Origin: Paenibacillus sp. FSL H7-0331
GTDB lineage: Bacteria > Bacillota > Bacilli > Paenibacillales > NBRC-103111
Direction: 5' to 3'
NCBI RefSeq assembly: GCF_001956045.1
Contig: NZ_MRTH01000039.1
Span: 12,535-76,534, forward strand
DNA: 64,000 nucleotides
Shown here: piece after piece, positions 46,201-53,649 of the stretch
How the letters are laid out: every line of letters begins with the position of its first letter
Numbering within the stretch: the first letter of the stretch is position 1
The notes under the pieces: model-generated
The model's database searches: none
What the model was told of the DNA's origin: nothing
What the model saw: only the letters and a program-made list of their open reading frames with translations
Program-made: the position numbers and the translations under genes

Positions 46201-47607
46201 GTGTTCCAACTCAATTTTAGGATCAGGAAGCAAGTTTTTTTGGAAAAACATTTTTCTGGAGATTCTATCGATTATCGTCAAATTATTTCTCTTTTTATAC
46301 CGATGCTGATTGATCAGGCATTTTTAGTCTGCCTTAATTTGTTGAACATAGCCATGATCAGTTCATCAGGTGTAGCAGCAGTCAGCGCGGTTAGTATGAT
46401 TGATACGCTGAATATATTACTGATCAGTGTATTTGTCGCCGTGTCTACCGGGGGAACGGTTGTGGTAGCCCAATATAAAGGAAGCGGCAGCGATCTGATG
46501 GTTTCCAAAGCTGCTACCAGCTCGATATCCTTGGTTTCCTCATTGGCATTGTGTATCAGTTTGTTCCTAGTCTTGTTCCATAGCCCTACTTTAAATTTTT
46601 TGTTTGGGACAGCTTCAGCGGAGGTTTTTGCCCATGCCCAAACTTATCTGATCGGAAGCAGCATCTCCTATATGGGTTTTGCTATCGTGGAGTCGATTTG
46701 CGGGGCGATGAGAGGGATAGGGAAGTCGCGGGTTTCGTTGACTCTTTCCTTGATCATGAACCTCTCATACGTTCTATTAAACATTGTATTTGTCAATTTT
46801 CTGGATATGGGTGTGCTGGGCATGACCATTGCGGTGAACGTAGCCAGATATTCGGCGGCGATCTTCGCGCTGATCTATTTGGCCAAAATGGATGCGACCC
46901 TTCATGTACGAATCAGGGATATGTTTGTGTTGAATTTGTCGATGCTCAAAAGGATTTTGTTTATCGGTATTCCATTTGCAGTGGAGCAGGTTTTTTTTAA
47001 TGGAGGAAAAATGTTAACCCAGGTGTTTATTGTCAGTCTTGGCACTTACGCTATGGCGACAAATGCCATCAGCGCATCACTGGCTGCACTGTTTCTGGTT
47101 CCTTCCATCGCCTTGTCACAGACTATTGTAACAGTGGTTGGCCAATGTATGGGGCGGCAAAATGTTAAGGATGCCAGAAAATTCGCGAGATCGTTTCTCT
47201 GGTTATCTTCATTTTCCTTATTGCTGATGGGATTGATCGTGATACCCTTGTTCCAGCCGATTGTCAGTTTGTTTCATCCTCCTGATGAAATTGTGAACGA
47301 TATTTTCGTCATCATCCTGATCACGGCGATCGTCCAAATACCACTTTGGCCGATCAGCTTTCTACTTCCATCAGCGCTTAGAGCAGCTGGCGACTCGAAA
47401 TTTACATCTATTACTTCCATGCTATCCATGTGGTTGTTCCGGGTTACCCTAGGGTATGTGTTGGGAGTTGTCCTCCAATTTGGAATTATAGGTGTATGGG
47501 TAGCTATGAATAGTGAATGGGGAGTGCGAGGTGCAGCCTTTTTGTGGCGTTTTCGCGGGCAAAAATGGTATAAACATCGTTTGATTGAGCCCAATGATAA
47601 CAGCTAA
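46201..47607 (+). CDS. MATE-family efflux transporter
   Basis: 468-aa, twelve hydrophobic helices, Na+- or H+-coupled exporter. Family features: FIPMLIDQAFLVCLNLLNIAMISSSG, GAMRGIGKSRVSLTLSLIMNL and the second-half repeat PFAVEQVFFNGGKM, QTIVTVVGQCMGR. The GTG at 46201 has no clear ribosome binding site; an in-frame TTG at 46240 preceded by AGGAAG is an alternative. Relationship to the upstream sugar genes is unclear because a terminator intervenes. Confidence 0.88.
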   Translation: MFQLNFRIRKQVFLEKHFSGDSIDYRQIISLFIPMLIDQAFLVCLNLLNIAMISSSGVAAVSAVSMIDTLNILLISVFVAVSTGGTVVVAQYKGSGSDLMVSKAATSSISLVSSLALCISLFLVLFHSPTLNFLFGTASAEVFAHAQTYLIGSSISYMGFAIVESICGAMRGIGKSRVSLTLSLIMNLSYVLLNIVFVNFLDMGVLGMTIAVNVARYSAAIFALIYLAKMDATLHVRIRDMFVLNLSMLKRILFIGIPFAVEQVFFNGGKMLTQVFIVSLGTYAMATNAISASLAALFLVPSIALSQTIVTVVGQCMGRQNVKDARKFARSFLWLSSFSLLLMGLIVIPLFQPIVSLFHPPDEIVNDIFVIILITAIVQIPLWPISFLLPSALRAAGDSKFTSITSMLSMWLFRVTLGYVLGVVLQFGIIGVWVAMNSEWGVRGAAFLWRFRGQKWYKHRLIEPNDNS

Positions 47608-47673
47608 AGCTTAACCGGGATGAGTCCTGCATATTGAACAAACAATTACCATAAACAATAAAAAACACAAAAT

Positions 47674-47712
47674 AAAGCGGGCTAGAAGGATCGGATCCCT
47701 CTAGCCCGCTTT
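47674..47712. terminator. Strong terminator between MATE and UPF0303 genes
   Basis: AAAGCGGGCTAGA (47674-47686) and TCTAGCCCGCTTT (47700-47712) form a perfect 13-bp stem with a 13-base loop. Convergent genes on both sides; A and T ends on both strands support use in both directions. Confidence 0.85.
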
Positions 47713-47794
47713 GTCAACAGTCCCTAAATTGTGGTTTTTTTTAGTTATCTCATAAATGTATGTATCTATAAATATAAAAAGGGTCACTGATTCC

Positions 47795-48271
47795 TCAATT
47801 GGTTTTATTAATGAATTCCCGGATGACTGTAGTGACTACGAGATGATCCTCTTCTTGCGGTAATCCGGAAACAGCGATAGAGCCAACTACACCGACATTT
47901 TTAATAATAATGGGGAAAGCGCCTCCACTTGCGGCATATTCGGTCGGATCAACCAGATATCTCTCCTGAATTGTTTTCTTTGCAGCTCTGAGCTGAGCCC
48001 ATATATAATGGGAGCTATGACCAAAACGGCAAGCTACATTACTTTTCCTTCTCACCCATTGGTCGTTGTCTGCTGAGGTTTTGGGGAAGGCGTAATGGAA
48101 TAGCTGCTGTCCGTTCCTCGTAATGTCAATGGTGACATGCTTATTTTCCTGCTTTATTATTTCTATAATTCTGCACCCGATTTGCAGTGCCATTTCATTG
48201 GTAAACTGTGAGAATTGAAGCTCTTCTTCTTCAGCTAGCAGGTTTTTTTGTAATTCGATATAATCTTCCAT
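47795..48271 (-). CDS. UPF0303/heme-degrading-domain (DUF336-like) protein
   Basis: 158 aa. The HbpS/GlcG-like fold is seen through VTIDITRNGQQLFHYA, ADNDQWVRRKSNVACRFGHSSHY and the glycine-rich SGGAFPI and GVVGSIAVSGLPQEEDH. Proteins of this group bind heme or cobalamin or serve as antioxidant accessories; the function is not established. The ATG at 48271 has AAGGAGAG upstream; the frame from 48322 lacks a site. Divergent from the first siderophore lipoprotein, so it may belong to the iron locus. Confidence 0.82.
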   Translation of the reverse strand: MEDYIELQKNLLAEEEELQFSQFTNEMALQIGCRIIEIIKQENKHVTIDITRNGQQLFHYAFPKTSADNDQWVRRKSNVACRFGHSSHYIWAQLRAAKKTIQERYLVDPTEYAASGGAFPIIIKNVGVVGSIAVSGLPQEEDHLVVTTVIREFINKTN

Positions 48272-48616
48272 GTGCGGAATCTCTCCTTCATAATGGTCTG
48301 TTTCTTCTCCAATTATATACAATTAAACAATCCTATGTAAGGGCATTCAACGATTTTATCTGGCTTCCTGCTGCACAGGAAATCAAATCGAAAATCCATG
48401 CGCTTCAATCCCAAATGATTCCCACTTTTTGTACAATACGTTGACAACGATCAGCTTGATGGCGGAGGCCGATATGAATAAAGAGATCGTCGAGCTGTGT
48501 CCATTCCATGCCTCGTCCTAAAATAACCCTTCTATCTCATTACGTTTGTGCAAAATGAAATTGGAAATGTGTATGGATTCAGCTTTCCCGGAAGGTTATA
48601 ATGGGCTTTAAATGAG
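48272..48616. other. Intergenic region with coding-like debris
   Basis: A plus-strand frame at about 48345-48444 reads FNDFIWLPAAQEIKSKIHAL and another at 48440-48522 reads LMAEADMNKEIVELCPFHASS. They resemble broken parts of one protein but were not recognised. The remainder is AT-rich and leads into the first Fur box. Confidence 0.3.
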
Positions 48617-48631
48617 TGATAACGATTATCA
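48617..48631. promoter_or_regulatory. Fur box upstream of the first siderophore lipoprotein
   Basis: TGATAACGATTATCA matches the 7-1-7 Fur consensus TGATAATNATTATCA at all but one position. Iron-replete Fur would repress the gene at 48693. Confidence 0.85.
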
Positions 48632-48692
48632 TTATTACTTTTAACGTTCATTTCTTAACAATAGGCATTAGCTAAGGGAGCTGGCACAAGGG

Positions 48693-49667
48693 ATGGTAGG
48701 GAAATCAAGAGTCCATATAGAAGGGGTTCGTTGGCTGATCGTTCTTCTGATCATTATAGTGAGTCTGACAGGCTGCAGCAACAAGCAAGAAACATTAATG
48801 AAAGCGGGAGACAGCAAACAATCGGACAGCGGTACAAGAATGGTCAAGGATGCTTTTGGCGAAGTGGAGGTCCCCATTAAGCCACAGCGAGTGGCTGGTA
48901 TTTACTTGGAGGATTATATGCTGGCGTTGGGTATGAAACCAATTGTGCAATGGTATCATCCTTGGTGGGGAAAACAGGACTATTTGGGGCTGACGGATGT
49001 TCCATTGTTCGATATTACCGGTAGTTTGGAGCCGTTGATCGAGCAGAATCTCGATTTAATTATTTTGAATGCCGGGATAGATGAAGCAGGCTATCAATTA
49101 TATTCCAAAATTGCCCCAACCTATCGGTTGCCAAGTGATGTGAATGTGAACGTTGCAGCGACACTGCACACCATTGCCGATCTGCTCGGAGCTCCTGAGA
49201 AGGTGGACAGCATTCTGAAGAATTATGAGCAGAAGGTAGCAGATGCAAAAGTGAAGCTGGAGGCGGCCGTTGGCAGGCAAACGGTTGCTGTCGTACGTCT
49301 CGATGTCGGGGGCAAGCCTGAGCTCCGTCTGTTCGGTCTGAATAATGCATACACGGGCATGATTTACAAAGACCTCGGTTTGGAGCCGTTTCCTTGGGTG
49401 AAGGGTATTGAGGCCCATGATGTTATTTCACAAGAAAAAATACCAGAGTTTACAGCCGATCATATTATCATCTTCCCCTCTGATGGTGCGTGGGATTCCA
49501 AGTCCAATGCGAATGCGGTTGCCCTTCTGAATGATCCAATTTGGAAAAGTATCCCGGCTGTCAAGAACGGTCATGTTTATCAAGTGGAACGTTCGCATTG
49601 GCAATCGGGGGCGATTACTGCGAATCGTATGAAAATTGACGACCTGCTGAAAATTTTAGTGAAATAG
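48693..49667 (+). CDS. Iron-siderophore ABC transporter binding lipoprotein (FhuD/FecB-like), copy 1
   Basis: 324 aa. Lipoprotein signal with lipobox SLTGC near residue 28, then the helical-backbone binding domain (DAFGEVEVPIKPQRVAGIYLEDYMLALG). A distinctive segment VQWYHPWWGKQDYLGL around residue 89 is almost repeated in the regulator downstream. Delivers a ferric siderophore to a FecCD permease; the only such pair in the window is at 56682-58781. Regulated by the Fur box at 48617-48631. Confidence 0.92.
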   Translation: MVGKSRVHIEGVRWLIVLLIIIVSLTGCSNKQETLMKAGDSKQSDSGTRMVKDAFGEVEVPIKPQRVAGIYLEDYMLALGMKPIVQWYHPWWGKQDYLGLTDVPLFDITGSLEPLIEQNLDLIILNAGIDEAGYQLYSKIAPTYRLPSDVNVNVAATLHTIADLLGAPEKVDSILKNYEQKVADAKVKLEAAVGRQTVAVVRLDVGGKPELRLFGLNNAYTGMIYKDLGLEPFPWVKGIEAHDVISQEKIPEFTADHIIIFPSDGAWDSKSNANAVALLNDPIWKSIPAVKNGHVYQVERSHWQSGAITANRMKIDDLLKILVK

Positions 49668-49753
49668 CAGTTCAGTCAATATATCATCGTGATACAAAAG
49701 GAAAGCTATTCATGGTGGATTGAAGAGCTTTGCATTTTGCTCTATAATGATGA

Positions 49754-49768
49754 TGATAATCATTATCA
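49754..49768. promoter_or_regulatory. Fur box upstream of the first AraC-binding protein fusion
   Basis: TGATAATCATTATCA is a perfect match to the 7-1-7 consensus, flanked by further GAT/ATC repeats (49748-49775) that could hold a second overlapping dimer. Confidence 0.92.
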
Positions 49769-49789
49769 TTATAAGGAAGAGGGGATAGG

Positions 49790-51406
49790 ATGAATAGTGA
49801 GATGGGATCTCGCTGCTGTCCTTTTGTCTTTTATATCATGACGGGCATCCAGGTACTCCATATAGCCCCGTTTTCTAGCGAGGAGTATAGCGCTCACGAC
49901 GGTGAGTACATGCTGTTTGCCGTTAGGGACGGAGCAGCAGAAATGAAAATAGGGAGTCGTTCATATGGACTGGTCAAGGAAAGTTTGGTTGTTGCGGAGC
50001 CAGGTCAAACCACCTTCAGCCAAACACGAGAAAACAGCCTCTCTTTCTACTCCATCACTTTCAAAGCGTTACGAGTTTCGGATACAGTTGCATTGGTAGA
50101 CGAATCTCCGGCGACTTTCCCGTGTACTGGCACATTAAGCTGTGTACCATTCTCACGATGTGTTGATTTACTAGAAGCGATTGAGCAGCATAGTCACGAT
50201 GAGGACGAATTGATACGGTTTTACAACCATGTGCGGTTCGAGGAACTGATTCGTCATGTACTACAGCAAAATGCAAGAACGGCGCCTGCACCGAACTTAC
50301 GTGATGCCGTGAAAAGCTCGATCGACTATATAAGCGACCACTACGCTGAGCCAATGACAGTGTCTCAGTTGGCTGCAGATGCGAACGTTTTTCCTTGGCA
50401 ATACACGCGAATATTCAAGGAGCTGACCGGTCAAATCCCGCTTGAATTCATTAATAAGCTGCGGATCGACCATGCTAAGCAGTTGCTGCTAAAAACAGAG
50501 GATCGGATTCACGAGATCGCCCTGCATGTTGGCTTCAACAACGAATTTTATTTCAACCGTCGATTCAAGAAGCTGGAGGGCATAGCGCCTGGGCGGTACC
50601 GGCATCATCATCAGGGTACGGTTCGCATTGTCTCTTTACTCATGGAAGATTTATTACTCACTTTAGGAGTTACACCGGTCGTGCAATGGTCGCATAAGGG
50701 TTGGGGTCGTCAAGAATATTTAGGGCTGAACCATATTCCGGCTTTCGATGTTTTGCAGAATAGCTATGAACCGCTCTCGACATACAAGCCGGATCTGATT
50801 ATCGCACGAAGAAGTGATTACGAGTATCGGACAGATCAATACGAGCAATGCAAGCGTTTTGTACAGACTGATATCATTCTGCATGATGATGCGGATTGGC
50901 GATCGACATTGAGAACAGTGGCGAATCTGCTGGGGAGGGTCAATCAGGCGGAGCAGGCGATCCAGCAATATGAGACCAAAGTATCTAAGGTAAGAAGGTT
51001 ATTAACCCATTCGATCAAAGATCGGACTTATGCTTTCTTGCGTGTATCAGCCGAGTGTATTAGTATCGATCAGACCTATACGAAGTCTTTTCTATGGGGG
51101 GACTTAGGCATTGTGCCACACCCGATGGTGCAGGAATTATCGAGCGAAGAAGGCAGACAGGGAGTGACCTGGGAATGGCTGCAAAGGCTGGATTCGGATT
51201 ATATTTTCTTCGCATTCGATAAGTGGCATGAACAAGAAGCGGGTTCTGAAAGACGGCAAATTACTCATCCGTTGTGGCATACCATTCCTGCTGTTCGCAA
51301 TCGTCATGCCTTCGAAGTCGATTTTATGACCTGGATGAACCACGGGTACCTAGCCAACAACAAAAAAGTAGACGATGTGCTGAGCCTGCTGGCCAAAGTA
51401 AAATAA
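49790..51406 (+). CDS. AraC-family regulator fused to a siderophore-binding-protein domain (Btr-like), copy 1
   Basis: 538 aa, entirely cytoplasmic: no signal peptide or membrane helix. N-terminal cupin-like region (1-165), double helix-turn-helix (about 170-272, SIDYISDHYAEPMTVSQLAADANVF, ending GIAPGRYRHH), then a periplasmic-binding-like domain (276-538). This is the architecture of Bacillus Btr, which senses an incoming ferric siderophore and activates its uptake genes. The sensor domain segment VQWSHKGWGRQEYLGL matches the lipoprotein upstream, suggesting both bind the same siderophore. AGGGG is just before the ATG. Confidence 0.92.
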   Translation: MNSEMGSRCCPFVFYIMTGIQVLHIAPFSSEEYSAHDGEYMLFAVRDGAAEMKIGSRSYGLVKESLVVAEPGQTTFSQTRENSLSFYSITFKALRVSDTVALVDESPATFPCTGTLSCVPFSRCVDLLEAIEQHSHDEDELIRFYNHVRFEELIRHVLQQNARTAPAPNLRDAVKSSIDYISDHYAEPMTVSQLAADANVFPWQYTRIFKELTGQIPLEFINKLRIDHAKQLLLKTEDRIHEIALHVGFNNEFYFNRRFKKLEGIAPGRYRHHHQGTVRIVSLLMEDLLLTLGVTPVVQWSHKGWGRQEYLGLNHIPAFDVLQNSYEPLSTYKPDLIIARRSDYEYRTDQYEQCKRFVQTDIILHDDADWRSTLRTVANLLGRVNQAEQAIQQYETKVSKVRRLLTHSIKDRTYAFLRVSAECISIDQTYTKSFLWGDLGIVPHPMVQELSSEEGRQGVTWEWLQRLDSDYIFFAFDKWHEQEAGSERRQITHPLWHTIPAVRNRHAFEVDFMTWMNHGYLANNKKVDDVLSLLAKVK

Positions 51407-51474
51407 TAACGCATGTAAAGCAGTAACGCATAGCAACCTTTGTCCTGCCAAGTTGTCATTGCTTCCGTGCTCAT

Positions 51475-51504
51475 TTGTAATTGAGAATAATTATCACTTA
51501 TAAT
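51475..51504 (+). promoter_or_regulatory. Fur-controlled promoter of the AraC-lipoprotein fusion gene
   Basis: TTGTAA (51475-51480), 18-base spacer, TATAAT (51499-51504). The spacer is filled by TGAGAATAATTATCA (51482-51496), a Fur box with one mismatch, so Fur binding would directly exclude RNA polymerase. Confidence 0.8.
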
Positions 51505-51542
51505 GATTGTGCAAGCAGCGGGATCGAAATGGCGGAGGTTGA

Positions 51543-53513
51543 TTGAACACGATGATCGTTAATGACCATATATTGCTTTGGGATTATGCATCTATTAAGG
51601 TGTTGGATGTACGACATACGATGTTGAGAGCAGGGGAGGCTTTGCGCTCTTACAGGCTGCCGGCCAGTATGTTTCTGCTCGCGGCGCGTGGTGGCGCACA
51701 AGTGCTGCTGGACGAGATGGAGTTTGAGATAAAGCGATATCAGGTTGTGCATAGCGGCAAAGGAACACACCTGGATATTACACTAAGAGAAGAAGAATTT
51801 GAATATTATATGATTTTTTATAAAGCAACGATGCCGCTTCCAAGTCGTCAAGAGATGTTGCGCCTATTGGAGAGGAGCAATCCGTTCCACTTGCAGTATA
51901 GTTTCTCGCCGAACCAACCCGTTTCACTATTTGATAAAATTAAACTAATGGATCAGGAATGGAGACACTCAGGATCGCTGGAGCGGCTCCAGGTTAAATC
52001 GTTATTTTATCAATTTGTTTACAGCATCATGCAGCAGTTTTATGAGCAAGGCGTGGATATGAAAGAGCCGGATCTTGCTGCTCAAGCGATCCTGTACCTC
52101 AAGGATCACTATACGGAATCGATTAATTTGGAGCTGCTTGCAGAAAGTCTGAACTACAGTGTCCCGCATTTTTCGGCTTTGTTCAAAAAGCGTACCGGTT
52201 ACAGTCCGATCGATTATCTGATACGAATACGGATCGATAAAGCGGCAAATTTGCTGGTGGAAACGGATGCGACCTTGCGTGAAATTGCTGCAAGCGTGGG
52301 GTATAAGGATCCGTATTATTTGAGTCGTCTTTTCAAAAAAAATATGGGTATTTCCCCTGATCGATTTAGAATCAGAGAACGGGCTCGGCTTCAAGCAGAA
52401 GATAGTCCCTCTAAATTCATCCGATCCTCCATTGTTGTTAGGAAGTTTCAGCGTTATATTGTTGATGATAATCATTATCAATATAACAACGAGGGAGATT
52501 TACCTATGTACAGACAATTCAAATCAACCACTGCGGCAACCCTATTGCTTTGCATAGCCTTGCTGCTCAGTGCTTGTTCTGGCGGTGCTTCAAACACAAG
52601 CCAAGCAAGCGGGGGGAACACGTCGGTATCAACGCCGCAAAGTTTGGCCCAAACCAATTCCAGCCACACTGACAACAATCTGCAAACCAAATTGGTATCG
52701 ACAATCAATGGAGATATACAAATACCTTTAAATCCTAAGCGCATAGTAGTAGATCAATATTTAGGCAGCTTTATTGCACTTGGCGTCATTCCCATTGGAA
52801 CGCCTGGACTGCATCGGAAAAATCCGTATTTAGCCAAAGCGCTCGCGGAAGTACAGGATATCGGTGACGTGAGCGGTATTTCTGTGGAAAAGGTGATCGA
52901 TCTGCAGCCTGATCTGATCATAACCGGGTTTGCGGAAGATGAGAGCAGGTATGAGAAGTTCTCCAAAATCGCTCCTACTGTATCTGTTCCTTATGGCAAA
53001 TTGAAGAACGCGCATGAGGAATTGACCTTTTTTGGCAAGCTGCTGGGTAAAGAAAAAGAAGCAGAACTGTGGCTTGCCGATTACGATCGTCGTATTGCGG
53101 CTGCAAGAGAACGTGTAGGAAAAGTAGTTTCGTCCAATGCGACGTTTTCTATCTTTGAGTTGATGAGCAAATCGACCTATGTGTATGGCGATAACTTTGG
53201 ACGTGGTGGTCAAGCTGTCTATCAGGCTCTTGGATTTAAGCCGCCTGCCCCTGTCACGGAAGAAATTCTAAAAAAACAGTGGGTTCAGTTATCCAATGAA
53301 GCATTGCCGCAATATGCTGGCGACTATATCATTCTGACGTCCAACAACCGTACCTTGGAGGATATAAAGGCCGATCCGATCTGGTCCACGCTTGATGCCG
53401 TCAAAAACAATCACGTATACGTTTGGAAAGAGGAACGCTCCTGGTATTATGATCCGATTGCCGTTCTGTCGCAAACGGAGGAAATCGCTGCTTGGCTGAC
53501 AGGACAGCAATAA
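51543..53513 (+). CDS. AraC-family regulator in frame with a complete siderophore-binding lipoprotein (fusion ORF)
   Basis: 656 codons without a stop. Residues 1-175 are a cupin-like domain, 180-280 an AraC double helix-turn-helix (LKDHYTESINLELLAESLNYSV; SVGYKDPYYLSRLFKKNMGISPDRFR), 281-321 a hydrophilic linker, and from Met322 a full lipoprotein: basic start (YRQFKSTT), hydrophobic core, lipobox LLSAC with Cys345, then a FhuD-like domain to 656. The linker DNA carries a perfect Fur box and a ribosome binding site before Met322, so the second half can also be made alone. If the whole ORF is translated, the buried signal would anchor the protein, DNA-binding domain inside and siderophore-binding domain outside. 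Alternatively a stop codon was lost between two genes, or there is a sequencing error. Start TTG 51543 (GGAGG four bases away); ATG 51552 is possible. Confidence 0.8.
   Translation: MNTMIVNDHILLWDYASIKVLDVRHTMLRAGEALRSYRLPASMFLLAARGGAQVLLDEMEFEIKRYQVVHSGKGTHLDITLREEEFEYYMIFYKATMPLPSRQEMLRLLERSNPFHLQYSFSPNQPVSLFDKIKLMDQEWRHSGSLERLQVKSLFYQFVYSIMQQFYEQGVDMKEPDLAAQAILYLKDHYTESINLELLAESLNYSVPHFSALFKKRTGYSPIDYLIRIRIDKAANLLVETDATLREIAASVGYKDPYYLSRLFKKNMGISPDRFRIRERARLQAEDSPSKFIRSSIVVRKFQRYIVDDNHYQYNNEGDLPMYRQFKSTTAATLLLCIALLLSACSGGASNTSQASGGNTSVSTPQSLAQTNSSHTDNNLQTKLVSTINGDIQIPLNPKRIVVDQYLGSFIALGVIPIGTPGLHRKNPYLAKALAEVQDIGDVSGISVEKVIDLQPDLIITGFAEDESRYEKFSKIAPTVSVPYGKLKNAHEELTFFGKLLGKEKEAELWLADYDRRIAAARERVGKVVSSNATFSIFELMSKSTYVYGDNFGRGGQAVYQALGFKPPAPVTEEILKKQWVQLSNEALPQYAGDYIILTSNNRTLEDIKADPIWSTLDAVKNNHVYVWKEERSWYYDPIAVLSQTEEIAAWLTGQQ
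52466..52480. promoter_or_regulatory. Perfect Fur box inside the fusion ORF
   Basis: TGATAATCATTATCA, exact consensus, encoding the linker residues around DDNHYQ. It is set in a larger dyad, GTTATATTG (52453-52461) and CAATATAAC (52479-52487), 26 bases before the internal ATG. Together with GAGGGAG (52491-52497) it marks an internal Fur-regulated promoter for the lipoprotein. Confidence 0.9.
52506..53513 (+). CDS. Siderophore-binding lipoprotein, copy 2, from internal start
   Basis: 335-aa product expected from the ATG at 52506, with GAGGGAG about nine bases upstream and its own Fur box. Signal peptide with lipobox SAC at residues 22-24, then KRIVVDQYLGSFIALGV, LIITGFAEDESRYEKFSKIAPT and the DPIWSTLDAVKNNHVYVW tail typical of ferric-siderophore binding proteins. 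It is most similar by eye to copy 3 (58867-59907), which shares RIIVNQFMG and the FGRG-segment, pointing to a common class of ligand. Confidence 0.8.
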   Translation: MYRQFKSTTAATLLLCIALLLSACSGGASNTSQASGGNTSVSTPQSLAQTNSSHTDNNLQTKLVSTINGDIQIPLNPKRIVVDQYLGSFIALGVIPIGTPGLHRKNPYLAKALAEVQDIGDVSGISVEKVIDLQPDLIITGFAEDESRYEKFSKIAPTVSVPYGKLKNAHEELTFFGKLLGKEKEAELWLADYDRRIAAARERVGKVVSSNATFSIFELMSKSTYVYGDNFGRGGQAVYQALGFKPPAPVTEEILKKQWVQLSNEALPQYAGDYIILTSNNRTLEDIKADPIWSTLDAVKNNHVYVWKEERSWYYDPIAVLSQTEEIAAWLTGQQ

Positions 53514-53567
53514 AGTAGGTTCCTGTTCTTATAGCTGCGCTACAAATCAAATGCAATTGTTTGTAAA

Positions 53568-53597
53568 GCCGCAGGCAGAGCGTGCCTACGGCCTTTT
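53568..53597 (+). terminator. Terminator after the fusion ORF
   Basis: GCCGCAGGCA (53568-53577) pairs with TGCCTACGGC (53583-53592) with one mismatch, followed by CTTTTT. It ends the regulator/lipoprotein transcript. Confidence 0.8.
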
Positions 53598-53649
53598 TCA
53601 CAATTCCGGCTAAGCCGTAATAGGGATTTTGTTATAGAGGAGGGTATGT

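Noticed and set aside
45871..46281. 136-codon minus-strand frame between the FAD oxidoreductase and MATE genes
   Set aside because: About half overlaps the oxidoreductase on the other strand and the rest crosses the terminator and the MATE start. Residues around NNVNINLEVDALTSFWLD look coding-like, but no start signal or family was found.
49790..51406. Possible membrane anchoring of the AraC fusion at 49790 (and of the one at 59910)
   Set aside because: Neither has a hydrophobic segment or lipobox between the DNA-binding and binding-protein domains, so they are cytoplasmic Btr-like sensors, unlike the ORF at 51543.
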